Below, piece by piece: positions 11,901-32,033 of a DNA stretch of 64,000 nt. Source of the stretch: Ectocarpus siliculosus (Eukaryota; Sar; Phaeophyceae; Ectocarpales; Ectocarpaceae); assembly GCA_000310025.1 (NCBI GenBank), contig FN648885.1, positions 339,964 through 403,963 of the forward strand, given 5' to 3'. The notes under the pieces are model-generated. The model was not told the origin of the DNA. It did not search any database and saw nothing but the letters and a program-made list of their open reading frames with translations. Numbering within the stretch: position 1 is the stretch's first letter; every line of letters begins with the position of its first letter. The translations under genes were made by a program, and so were the position numbers.

Positions 11901-13255
11901 TGCGGCACTGACACGATGTCTATATGCATGTGAGAGTTTGAATCGAGCCTCGTCCGACGCAAAGCCGCCAATTCGTCTGTGCATTTGAAGTTCGACAAAC
12001 CACGGGAGACTGCCCAACAGACCAACACATCCCACACACGTTTTTTTTCGGCACCAGTCACGTGCAACAACGATGTGCAGTCACCCTCCCTTTGGGTTGG
12101 CTTTTTAGTCTCTCTCTTTCCTCTGTGCTCGGCGGTGGATGGAGTTCGTGTGGATGGGGGTAGGTGGGCACGCGCCGTGCATGCGAGTAGACCGTGGTCC
12201 CGCAACTATGGACGCTGTTCACCCAGATCGGGATCCGATTAAATGATTTCACCTTTTTTCAAATCCCGATTTGGTTTTGGGTCGTCCTGTTTAAGTCCTA
12301 AAGATTCGACGGGTTCCATAACATTTCAGCCAATCATCGAAAGAGTTCTGTGGATCTTCCGGTCTTATAACCAAATCTGAATGTGATTTCGAGATCTGAC
12401 TTCTTCGTTAAGACCGACCCTCACTGCACGAGAGCTTGACACGGCCTTCTCCAAGTATGCATACCACGTGCAGGTAGTCTCTCCGTGGTGTTATATACGG
12501 AAGTGTACATTTTGTAGGAAGAAAAGCAGGGTGTTCTGTTCATGAGTTTGGTCTTGGTGAATTGGGGATCCCGAGCACCAACGATGTGGGCCTTTCTGCT
12601 TATTGCTGTACCAATGGTAGATCAACGGCCAACCATTCATTGCCGACCAGAGACCAAAAAGCCGTTAGGACGGTCTGCACAAAAAACGGAGATATCCTTG
12701 AACAGGTGGGTCACCTAGCAAATAACTGCAGTAGATCACGAAAGATAAATGTTCCCGACAGCACTACCGCGGATTGCGGTGCTTTCTGAAGTAGGCCTCA
12801 CAGGCTACCCACTGCCCACAGACCAAGAGGGCTTTCACGAGAAGCTTGTTCCAGCACCAACCTGTTCACCTGTTGGGAGTCCGTGCGCATGTTGGAATCT
12901 CTGCATGCTCGTACATACAGCAGTAATCACACCGCATTGACAGCAGTGACATTTAGTCAGCAGTAGTGTGTGCATGTTTTACCTTGAACGCTGTGCATCG
13001 AGAAACAGGTGTACAACCAGGCTACAGAGCAAGACAACAACTGCAGGCCAACGCCGCACGAGCCTACGACGAGTGTTTGTATTGTGAGTCTCAGACTGCA
13101 AGCAATACAAGCAGTATACCTTGAGGTGGTACAATAGCCTTTGGAAGTTTGATGCCTTTGCTCTCAAGGTGCGCTTCGACATGGACCGCCCGACAGCACC
13201 TCGCCAAAGACGTTCGCGACTTAGCGCCCACTCGCGCCGCTGCTGATGCGATCAT
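8995..13255 (-). CDS. RidA/YjgF-family protein, probably mitochondrial (paralogue 1)
   Basis: Five exons on the minus strand join in phase: 13255-13120, 11355-11264, 10636-10558, 9867-9746 and 9096-8995 (176 aa). RidA-type proteins hydrolyse reactive enamine/imine intermediates released by PLP enzymes, protecting other enzymes. Family signatures are LPKAIVPPQG, TGKTLYISGHIPMTPEG, LGDLDRVARIVKLNGYV, QPTILNGASDLLAE and FGEKGIHARSAVGM; the Arg of HARSA corresponds to the conserved active-site Arg of the family. The first 25 residues (MIASAAARVGAKSRT onward) are basic, rich in Ala and Ser and free of acid residues, as in a mitochondrial transit peptide. The start is the first ATG in that exon. 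Exons 2, 3 and 4 have exactly the lengths (92, 79, 122) and phases of the divergent neighbour at 13473, so the two are duplicates. Its introns are longer, and intron 1 carries a transposon-like element (11623-12421). Confidence 0.92.
11623..12421. mobile_element. 799-bp element with terminal inverted repeats, inside a RidA intron
   Basis: The left end AGGGTAGGTCTTAACGAAGA is mirrored at the right end by AGGGTCGGTCTTAACGAAGA on the other strand. Similarity continues for about 43 bp (TCTCGAAATCACATT is shared) and then decays. The interior has no recognisable transposase. It fits a non-autonomous DNA transposon in intron 1 of the minus-strand RidA gene. No clear target-site duplication was found. 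Confidence 0.65.
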
Positions 13256-13472
13256 CCTCTGCTTTGTGTTGGCAGTTGGGAGGGAAAACGTGGGCGGCAG
13301 TGTAAGTGAGGGAGTGACAGTGAGGGTTCGCTCGGCAAAGATAAAGATGTATCCGCCTGCTCCTGCTATCTGTAGGGACCCCGTTGCAATCAGGCCTTTG
13401 TCCCGCTACTACATCTGCAGAGCGCAGAGCGCCGCCAAGTATACAGTCAGTAGACCAGAGGATCAACTTATC
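13256..13472. promoter_or_regulatory. candidate bidirectional promoter between the RidA twins
   Basis: Only 217 bp separate the two divergent start codons, so both 5' untranslated regions and both core promoters must fit here or overlap. No TATA box or named operator is evident. The assignment rests on gene geometry alone. Confidence 0.55.
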
Positions 13473-16250
13473 ATGCTTCGTCGAGTGTCTTCGCTGGTTG
13501 GTCGAGCTGCGGTGCGCCCGCGTAGTGTCCACACCGAGGCCAAGCTGAAGGAGCTAGGAATCGAGCTACCCACCCCGAAAGCACCGCTGGGTAAGTACGA
13601 GACTTGTGTGCATGTTCTCAAACCAGGGCTACCTACGCTGCTCCTGTGGAGTTTCTTACCGCAGCATCTTCGGAGTTGACCAGGGTCCCCCAGTCAATAG
13701 AACTGCTTTATGTTCAAAGCTAGCTGCCCGCTTTGTTTTATGCATTAATCAACACGACAACGACTATGCTGCCGTTGTCAGGATGATGCGGCGTAATTAA
13801 ATTTACTGTTGTCGCTCGCGCCCCAGGCAACTTCGTGATGACCGTGCGTACCGGAAACCTTCTCTATACCTCGGGCCACCTTCCGACAAGCCTTGAGGGG
13901 GAGACAACTACGGGCAAGGTGCGTGTCTTCACTGACAGCCTCTCCGCAAATCTATTAATGCTGCGTCGTTGCACCTGGTGTTTCCACGTACACAGGGTAC
14001 CTGTCACGTGCCGAAATCCGCCGCACCGTTTCCCTTCGCGATCGGTCGCCGGTGCGGGATGTTGGGATGTTGGGATGCTGTGCAGTATGGTTGGAAGACG
14101 GCGGCAAGTGTCGTGTGGTGTTGTGGAGTTGGAAGTATGGTGTATGGTATCCTGGTGTGTAGTGGGTGCCATGCAGGGGAGGAACACAAGGTGATGGTGG
14201 GGGGTTCACACCCTATTCGCCCACAAACGGTCTAACGTGTCCTGCATTCTATGCATACTCGTGCGTAGCAATGGGTCTAATAAGTGGCAGCAACCTTTTT
14301 GACAAGGCCATGTTCAGGGCACAGCATTGCGAATATGTGAAGGAACCGGTATTGCTGTCAGCAGTGAGTTCATGAACTATCTCAAACTACAAGAACATGA
14401 TCGGTAAATCCGTAGCAGTGATCGGGTTGGCTTAGCGTTTCTTGCACAGAGGACCACCTTGTGATGTTACCGGCTACAATAGGCAGAGCAACAATTCGAC
14501 CCAAGTACCCACTACTGCTGTGTCTCCTCTCCCCGAAAGAACGTAATGACTTGTATCGAGTACTCAGAGAAGTAGATCGAAACGTGTTTTTAGCTGATGT
14601 TCCCCGTGACATGTTCTCGCGCACGCTAACCAGCGTGTGTCAAGTTTTCAAAATATTTCAATGCACAACATGCTGTTCTCTCCTTCTCATAACATCCAAC
14701 GGCAGTAGAGTGATGCCATTAACTTTCTCCAAACACTGGCTAAATGTTGTAGGTTGGGCAAGAATTGAACGAGGAGGAAGCGCAAGAGGCGGCACGCAAG
14801 GTCGCTATCCAGCTCATTGCATCCATCAAGAGTGAGTGGTGTAAAGTCAGTCACAGCGGGTGTCGTGCGAAATCCAACTAAATTACCAGCCTGCTGCCCT
14901 TTTAGACCTGCACCTTCTTCGTCCCATCAGAACCGAACGAACGTTGATTGTGATTTCCCCTTGCTTTCGTGTATACAACGAAGGTGCCTGGGCGGTTTTG
15001 ATCGCATACCCTTTTATCGTGTACCTGTTACAGCCTGTGGCAAAGACGATGTGCGTCTATTTACATAAGTTGACTACAGTTGACTAAACCTCGACCGCCG
15101 CCAATAGCCGTTGCTGCTACCTCTGCTGCTACCGTATTTACATCATGCACCGTTGGCTTGCTTTCTCTTTTTTCCGTGCGGGGCGGGGGGACATTTCGCC
15201 GCACAGAGGACTTGGGCGATCTGGACCGGGTGACGCGCATAGTGAAGCTGGTCGGGTTCGTGAACTGTACGGACGGGTTTGCAGGGCAACCCAAGGTGGT
15301 TAACGGTGCCAGTGATCTCTTCGCGGAGGTGAGTGACGCTGTTGGTTGACTTCAGGCAAGTCATGATGTCGAACACGTCTTTAGGGTTGTCGGTTTTGCC
15401 ATATGGCTTGCGTGCTACATACAACATTAATTTTGTATTTGTGCAGAGATGCTGCGTGCGAAAATACGATTTTAGCCTTGTGCAGGTTCAAACTCTCCTG
15501 ATTGTTTATTGCAGGGATTGGTTGTGTTCATCATGTAGACTATTTCCGGAACCCCGCTTGTGTGACGCGAAGCCTTGAACAAGAACGGCAAAACAAGTGA
15601 CAATCGATGACAGACGCTGGTTGACTGTCTCTCCTCCTTCCTCCTGTGTTCCATCGATGCCATCTCGACCTGAATGCTAACGCTGTCGTCTTGGTTCTAT
15701 CATTGACCCTATTTCCTCTGTCGGTGTAGTCATGTGGGATGCATATATCGGTTTTACAGACAAGGGCCCTCAGTGCCGGTTGAATAGTGCCGACGCCCGG
15801 ATAGTACCGATAAAATTGCTGGGCACAGACTGAATCGCCAAGTAATTCAGTACATTGAAAATGGTGCCGGTCCCTCTGAATACTGGTCTGGTCCATACGT
15901 CCATACCGGCACTACTGAGGACCCCCCACTATATAGAGAGGGGGGTGGCGTTTCTCAAGTGACGCACCCGCACCATGTACTGCGGTGCCGTTGTCACTGG
16001 AGGGTAAACCGTCCCCAAACAAAATGCGGTGTATCATAATTTGACTAATCGGTGACCCTCGCTGAGCATCTCACGGTGTCTCGTCGTCGTGATTGGCCAG
16101 GTGTTTGGAGAGAGGGGGGTGCACTCCAGGTCTGCCGTGGGCACGAACGCCCTTCCGATGAACGTCCCCGTGGAGATTGAAGCTATCGTGGAGTTTGACG
16201 ACAGCCGCAAGAAGGGCGATGACGACTGGACGGTCCTCAAGCGCCCGTAG
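13473..16250 (+). CDS. RidA/YjgF-family protein, probably mitochondrial (paralogue 2)
   Basis: Five exons join in phase: 13473-13590, 13827-13918, 14753-14831, 15207-15328 and 16101-16250 (186 aa). Signatures match paralogue 1: LGIELPTPKAPLG, TGNLLYTSGHLP, LGDLDRVTRIVKLVGFV, QPKVVNGASDLFAE and FGERGVHSRSAVGT. The conserved Arg of the H-x-R-S motif is kept, while the residue before it is Ser instead of Ala. The leader MLRRVSSLVGRAAVRPRS is a good mitochondrial presequence. The C-terminus is about 16 residues longer than in paralogue 1 and ends in a charged tail (DDSRKKGDDDW). The start is the ATG that opens the leader. Role as for paralogue 1: imine/enamine deamination. The different leaders and tails may mean different partners or expression. 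Confidence 0.93.
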
Positions 16251-18277
16251 TGGTTTTTGTCGGTAACATCCGTACCCAGATTGCTACCTCTCTCGCTCCG
16301 CTGGTTTCGAGCACCACTTCCTGTCGGGCAGCCCCCCCCGAGTATATGTTGGGAGAGAAGCAAAACGTGGTCGTACGCATGTTACTCTGGTATGGTAAGA
16401 TGATGTTCTTAGTGGTAGGCGGCACAGACATGTGCGTAGGCTTGATTTTCATCGATTTTGTTTTTGGTTTGCTGCGGACGTGCTTAAGAGAGAAGTGATT
16501 CGTTGGTTTTCATTGCAACGACGCAAGTCCTGCGCACTGCCCCCTCCCCACCCGTTTTGCCTTACAACAGAGCTGTGCATTTGCTGTGGTACACACGCTC
16601 ATCCTCTCTGAAAAACTCCTTCCGCTTGAACGCTCATCTCTCCACTGCTGGCTTTTTTTCGGCACCCTCCCTACGGACTGACTGCATAGTAAAACGCAAC
16701 TACTGCTGTATCAGACGCACGTTCTCTTCGGAAAGGCCGGAGGGGCGCTTGCCAGGAGACAGCAGCCATCGTGGGCACCACGCCGTGTATCTCTGCCGTT
16801 TCGTCCTGCTGAAGGCACGTCAGTCGCTGCTCTCCAGCCTAGCTGCCTCGCTATTTTCTCGGTATCGTCGAAGTTAAGGTTGCCACGGCACCGTAGCCGA
16901 CGGGGCCGGACCGGACATTTACACACGAGTCTCTCGCGGTTCGACCTACTCTCTGCTTGGGTGTTCGAAGTCGGCTGGACGGGTCTCCAGGCCGCTGCGC
17001 GCGCGCGACTTGTTCTTGGTCGGTAGAATGTACCAGGCGCCTGGCACGCCCCCCTTGAGGTTGCTGTTCCTCTCTCAACCCCCAAGCGCTTGCTTTCCGT
17101 TGGACGTCGTCATTATTTGATTATTTGCGCGTGATAATGCCTCTCTTCTCATAAATTGCCCTGCTCTGCGGGGCTGCCTCCAATCCGAGGCCCGCGTTCC
17201 TTTTGATCCTTTTTGAACGGATCGTATTGCGTGTGTGACGGTGTGACCAAACGACGAAAAATAAATCCTAAAAAATTTAACGGGAAAAAACGGGAGCGAG
17301 CGTATCTCTTTCTCTTTCGCGGAGTCCTCTTCTTCTACTAAAACTGTACATCATCTCGCACAGCGGATGGATGTTCAGTATGCCTACGCCAGTCAGTGTT
17401 CAGACCGCGTGAGGGTGTCTCTCTTCTCATACCGCTTTTAGGCAGGAGGGATGCAGCAGTGTGGGGCTGCCAAAGTCTTCACCCTTCGTCAGCCAGAAGG
17501 GTTATATGTCCGAGTCGAAAACCATGGCGATATGCACTGCTGCACTAAGTGCGGCTGTGCAGTAGCCCTGTTGGTTCGTTACAGAATGGACAAAAATTCG
17601 CGAAAACAAAGGAAGTTTTGGCATTCACAAACTAGGTCACAAACTAGGCAACCATCCATCAGTCCCACCAACACATGAAACGTCACCTTTAGAGGCGGGT
17701 ACTTTTGTTGATCACCATACCTTCTGAAGCGATGTAGGTCAATCAGTTAATCGCCGAAACGCCGGGAAAGTACACCACAGCAGATAGCAGGTGGCGTCTG
17801 TTCGTTCTTAATTTCTCCACGCGTAATCCATCCAATGCGTTATGTTACATCCCAAAGATAGGGTTCGGCACCAATGCACGGCAAACAGGACACGAAATAC
17901 TTTTGCTGCATCCGCGAAAAACAAAAGCGTCAATCCGCTTGAGAACACTTACAAACCAGAAATATTCGACACATACATCTCGGTTCTCCTCCGGTTTCAT
18001 CGGCCAATCATGATTCTTCATGCTTGGCGCAGGAAACTCTTTGTTAGAGCCCGCTCTCGGCAAAGCCTACACAACGGACTGCAACCGTATCGAATCGAAC
18101 GGGACTCTAGGCTTGCCATGTATGATTGCATGCATCGACCAGACACCAAGTGACGCACTCACGCGGCACATATACTGCATTGACCAATCACAGTGCGCCT
18201 CATTACCAACACCATGGCCAATCGGCGAGCCTACGCCGCACATGCGTAGACTGCCTTTTCCACCACGGCCGGTCTTG
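16251..18277. other. intergenic region between convergent genes
   Basis: This 2-kb stretch lies between the stop codons of RidA paralogue 2 and PRP4 kinase. Open frames at 16503-16877 (+) and 16711-17085 (-) overlap each other, show no family signature and lack support as exons. I see nothing else in it. Confidence 0.5.
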
Positions 18278-26323
<8,046 letters not shown>

Positions 26324-29300
26324 GGTTGGCGGCGGGCCGATACTCGTCGGGCGCTGGATGCTGTGCTCTTCTTGGACTCTTGTTGGATGCAAGTCAAAAG
26401 AGTGGCCTTCTTCGCCTATTATAACAGCGGGGAGAGGACAAGAAGCAGAGGGCGGATGAAATGCGCGTGCAAATTATGAACAGATGAAAGGACAAAAGAA
26501 ACGTATATCAAAGTCCGGTGGAACGCGCACTGGAGGGGCATCCAACGAGCTTCCTGGTGCAGCATACTTCGATGAGTGTGATGCACAAAAATCATAAAAA
26601 GATTCGGGTTTCGTTGCGTCCGTGTTTGAGAGCGCAGAAACTAGGTAATCTGGAAATTTACAACAGCGGTATCGTATGCATGCATATCGTATGAGTAGCC
26701 ACAGACCATTTCCGAAACAGCGGTCCACTGCTGATTGAAGCCGCCCGTGGACGGGGAAGGAAAATCTACCAGATAGATGCTGCTCGTAGCTTCACACATT
26801 TCTCATGGGTTGTCATGGCTTGTATGCATACGGTCGACGGTGTTAGTTGATCGGGACACATGAGCACACGAGCACACGAGCGGAAGAGCGTGCTGTATTA
26901 ATTGTTGTTAGTGGTGGTAGCGCAAAGGGTGCCACAACCCCCCCCCCCCTCAACGCAGTACAGTCTGCGAGACCCGACCGCCGCCGCTGTATCTTGAATC
27001 TTGAACTGTGAATGGGGCAAGAGAGAGAGAGAGTGACAGCAGAGCGAGAGGGTGGGAAGGGGGAAGAGTAGAGAGAGAGCAAGAGTGCAAAACGAACAGC
27101 AAAAATGGTTCCACTGATGTCCGCCAACCTCCTCACATGTCTCTCACCTCTCATGCAAGTCGTACGCCCGACAGATGCACGAACGACGGACTACAATCCC
27201 GTGGGTATTTTGCGAACGTGGGTGTTACACAGGCACGAGCCATCTTTAGACGTGATCCAAATAAACAAACCAAGAGATAAAAGGACACCCAAACACGCCC
27301 CATAGTTCCCATCCCAACGCCCTATCTGAACCTAGGCCCCGATGCTGAGTACGCTGCATGCTGTTGGTGTTCCTGCTCGCAACACAGGAGAACAACCGAC
27401 ATCTCTTGAGCGTAAAACAACAGCTGGGCGTCAACGACATCTTGAGACCAAAAACTTTTGCAACCCCCCACCGCCTCACCTTGAAATCGCGTGTCCAGTT
27501 GCACGTGAGCTAGAGGTGGTGAGCGCGAAGCCAAGAACAGAAGAGGGCGGAGCAGAGCGATATGTAGCGTGCGCGTGTGACCGGGACAGCGGGGCACTTT
27601 CCATCTCTAACCCCCTAATTTTTTTTTTTTTGTGATCCACGTGGTAGGTGTGGTTGGGTTTTTCGAATAGTCTCGTGTGTCGACCCCCCCCTTTGGCACG
27701 TTGGGCTGGTGCAGCGTGCGTGTGAGGCATGGGGGCTCAATGCAATGAAGATATTGTGCGTCGTGCTGGGCTTCGGGCGTTCCTAAGAATGGGTCGAAAG
27801 CACTTTATCTTAAATAGTTGGACCTTCTACACTACACATCGGCTAATTGTACTGAAGACAACACCCCCCACCAGAGACTTGACGAGGCTTGGAAAATGTG
27901 CTCTTTGGAGTGCTTCGAAGCATCATATTGATTGATGGATTTGTCGGAGGATAGTTAAGCGTTTGGGTGCTTCAGTGGCGCGCGCATCATCGCAGCACTC
28001 AACATGTTGACGCTCAAGTCAGGATGTTGAGCTGAAAAATCGTCACAAAGGATGAAACAATTGGGGGCCGTGCGCCGTCTGTTGTTGTATGTGCATAGCG
28101 ACACGCGTTCATCACTAATAATCTCTCATATTTTTCGATGGGTCCCGAACCCATGATTTTCACAGGTACATTTCGTTTCAGTCACCCCTCATCACTATGG
28201 GTGGTGCACCTACTTGTGTTTTTTCCCTTCCTTCAGTTCATATCATCTGCATGCATACATATATCTCAGATCACTCTTCTTGCACCAACACGATCGAGCC
28301 ATTTTTTCACCATGCTGGTACACACCTACGCTCCTGGTGTTGACTACCTCCAACAGCTACAAGTGAAGTACAAGACCAGAGCGTTTCTCAAGTTTTGTAC
28401 TCAACCCGGGATGTTATACCTCAAGTCGTTTTTTCTCAAGTTTTCCCTGAATAAATAATAACCGAACCACAATGAAATCCACACGTATAATGCAACGGAG
28501 GGGATCGACAAACCATGATCTCTCCGCCTTTGTTTGCGTTCTCGGGCCTGCTGGCTTCTCCCGCACAAAAATTGTCGTTGTCATTTTGTCCTCTCTTATC
28601 CACCACGTTTTCAAACACCACCACCACTACTACTACTGCCGTTGCGTGTTGTCTTTGTTCCCCCCCGCCCCCAACGGTTGAGAACTTACAATTGCTCCGT
28701 AGCCTAACGTTGCGTTCATTCATCGGCTCCCTCAATACAGCAGTTCTATGTCATTGCCAAGCTCCCATGGTCTACTCGGCGGGGCGTACATGCGTGCCTA
28801 CGACGTTTCGTCAACAAGAAACAAGGTGCCCGCCCGCCCCCGTCCCCGCCCCCCGCTCGCGACAGTAAGAAGCAAAACACAATCAACCCCCCCCACTTCT
28901 TCCCAAGCAGAGAGCAGAGAAGAAACTCGGAGCGCGCAGTACGTGTACACATCCCCCCGTCTGTCTGTTTTTTTTGCTTGTGGCACACTCCCCCCCCCCC
29001 CCCTTGTCACTCTTCCCCCAAAAAGGGTGGGTTGACCCTGCGGAATGTCAACAGCGGTCAAGCCCTTCCCCTCTACCACCTCTTCCTAATACCACGCCTC
29101 GATTTGCTGGGAGGGACAGCGACACAGCACGCGGTAAAAAAAAATGGATACCGCCTACCACGCGAAAAAAAAACAGACAACGGACGGGCGAGGGTATACA
29201 CCTCGACCGTGCCGGCTGAGCCAAGTGCAACCCATCGTCGTGCCACCTTACCCACAGCCAAACGGCACACACACCTCTTCTCTGCAGCGGTACAGCACCG

Positions 29301-30571
29301 ACAACGAACGCACGCACGCAGCATCAACAACCTCTACCTACTTCCTTCACGTAGGGTGGCAACAAGCACAACCCAACCAAGATCAGAAAGATCACTGACT
29401 GTTGTTCACAATGCCCCCAGCGTTCACTTCCAAGTTCGTACCACGTGATTTTCATTCTCATGTCGAACGTTTCCCACCCACAGCACCTTCTTCCCGACAG
29501 CAGGGCCAAGGAAGGGAAACATACCGAGTTCGAGTCGACACACAAAGCAAATGCGAGGGCCTAGTTGCACAAAGAAGGACAGGGACACAAAAGAGGCCCA
29601 AACCAACACGCACTCCGTGCCTAAGGGGCAAGAGGGAGCGGCATCAAAAGCGCGCGTTCTCATTGCTACTCCCGTCTATTCAACTCCCAAAAAGCACAAA
29701 CGCAACAAACACGTCCAGCGATGAACGAGTAAAAGAGTTGAGAAGGCTCGTCAGCCTGGGTCAATCAACGCACGGGATTGCCAGCCCCCGCTCCCGCTCC
29801 CGCAGGAACCCTCTCTCTAACATACATTCAGCCCTGCAAGCATATGCATACATGTAATGCAAAGCACCCGAAAAAAGCCGCTTGCCCAAAAATATCAGTC
29901 CGATCTTTGCCATTTACCCCGCCAAGTTATCGCCCAAACAGACCAGAAGTAGTTCGGTTCGGCTTTAGCTTTCTTCCACAGCAGCGGCAGTGCAGTCTTC
30001 AGTTTCAAATCTTTTCTGGCACCGACGTCAGCAACTGCGCCATCAACCGACAATTGACGGCCAGCAAGAACAACTGCAGCGAGCGGAGGAGCGCATGTTC
30101 TGACTCTTGCCTGCCGGCCACTTTCCTTCTTCTGCCTACAGCAGCGAGCAACAGAACCAGACCGATTTGGGCGGTTCGCACGCCAAGACCCTGTACGATC
30201 CAAGAAAATACGACGGGAAGCCACAGTCGCGCCGCGTTCCATGGCAAAAATTCCATCCCATTTTCCTTGCCACGAATGATTTTGTCGTACAGATCGGTCC
30301 CACCCGATAGAACAGAAAAGAAAGCAACGAGTGCTGCTGTATGTACCAATTTCCCGTTTCCAATCCCCCCCTCCCCCCACCTTTACCTCTACCTAAACAA
30401 GTCAAGCCGGTCGCTTCGATCGCACGAAAAAAAACACACAACACACAACCACTACAAGATCCTGCCGCCCGCGCGCGGGCCCAGCAGGCACCCACCCGCC
30501 ACCGCCGGCCCTCCCGCCAGGCATCGATCCACAAAACCGTCACACCAAAATCATCATCACGTTGTTGTTTG
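26324..30571. other. 4.2-kb intergenic region
   Basis: This lies between the PRP4 kinase start and the BET-protein stop. I found no exon with a recognisable family signature and no paired splice sites. It contains homopolymer and GA-rich runs (27017-27085) and repeated CACACGAG-like words near 26860. Long open frames near 29.4-30.5 kb lack coding character; one at 29778-31187 is mostly antisense to the BET last exon. A promoter for PRP4 kinase must lie at the left edge. Confidence 0.45.
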
Positions 30572-32002
30572 TCACCACTGTTCGCCGTCGGAGTCGGAGT
30601 CTACGCCGCCCCCGCCTCTTCGTCCCCCGCCCTTGTCGCTGACGTCCTTGATGAAGCCCTGGAGGTCCCGTAGGGTGAGGTTGTCCATGGAGTCGATGTC
30701 CAGCTCGATCTCCTCGTCGGAGCTCCCGAGGGGCATTCGCGCCTGGATGATCTCCACGACGCGGGTGAGGTTGGACTGGTCCAGGTTGTTGATCGCCACG
30801 CTGAGAGCCTTCTTCTCGTCAAACGTGAGAGGGTTCTGGGTGGCGGCGAGGGCTTCCGCCGCCCGCGCCGCCTCCTCCGCTTTTCTCTTCTTTTCCTCCG
30901 CGTTTTTCCGGGCCTTCGCAGCGGTCTTGGCGGCCTTGTCGGCTGCGGCCTTCGCCGGGTTCGGCGCCGCTCTAGACCCGCCGCCGCCCATTCTGCCGCC
31001 GCCACCGCCTGCTTTCGCGCTCTTCGCCCCGCCTTTCGAACTCCTCGCACCCGCTTTGCCGGTACCGGCTTTCGACTTTCGTTTCGACCCAGAAGATGGC
31101 TGTCTTGGAGGCGCTTCCACCTGGAGAAAAAGGGAGGGGGGGGGGGGGAAGTCAATCTCCGAAACTGTTTTCAACTACGACCTATAGCAAAAAAATGCTT
31201 GACCGGAGGAAGGAATGGCCAGGACAAGTATCGTGTCAAAAACATCAATGCACCCTCGTTCCCCACTACTTAAATAACATAACATACGACTTTTTCATGG
31301 CATGAGAAGTTGTCGCAGGCGGGATACACGAGCAGCAATTCAGGAGGCGAAGTTTGGCAAAAACTCAACCGCGCTCGGTTCCTACGATATACAGTGAAAA
31401 GAAAAAAGACAGGCACACACGTGGACAACCAAACAACCCCGCTGCCGACACCGTTTGTTGAACGCGAACCGAATAGCACAAGCCAATGCTCATGATTCAC
31501 TGCGGAGAAAATAAACCAAACCAACCCCAGGGGTGAACTCCGAAAGGGCAAAAACGCACGCATGCACCAGGACCGACAAGTAAACTCACAGCGGGTGGCG
31601 GCGGCGGCGGCGGCGGCGGAGCCCCCACCCCTCCTTGCATCAAGGCAAGCTGCTCCTGCATCTGGGTGATCTGGCGCTGCATCATCAAGACCTGCTGCTG
31701 GTGCTGCGGGTCAGCGACCGGGGTCACGGTGGGGGCCGGAGCGGGCGAAGGCGCCACCGGCGGCGGCGGCTCCGGCTTAGGTTGCGCCCGTTCCGCCTTC
31801 GAAGAAGCCCGGGCCTTCTTGCTCGTGGATCCGCCGCCGCCGCCGCCCCCTTCCCGTCCGTGAGCACCGCCCCCGTCCGAACTCTTGCGCTTCCTATTCC
31901 GGTCCGGCATCTCCTCATCGCTGTCGTCGGAACCGCCCAAGTTGCCAGCGCCTCCTGTGCTACTGCTGTACGGGTGGTGGTTGTTGCTGTTGCTGTTGCT
32001 GT

Positions 32003-32033
<31 letters not shown>

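Noticed and set aside
16711-17085. Arg-rich minus-strand frame in the RidA/PRP4 intergenic stretch
   Set aside because: It overlaps a frame on the other strand and shows neither motif nor splice continuity.
29778-31187. 469-codon plus-strand open frame
   Set aside because: Its 3' half is antisense to the last exon of the BET gene, where skewed codon use opens the opposite strand. It has no domain.
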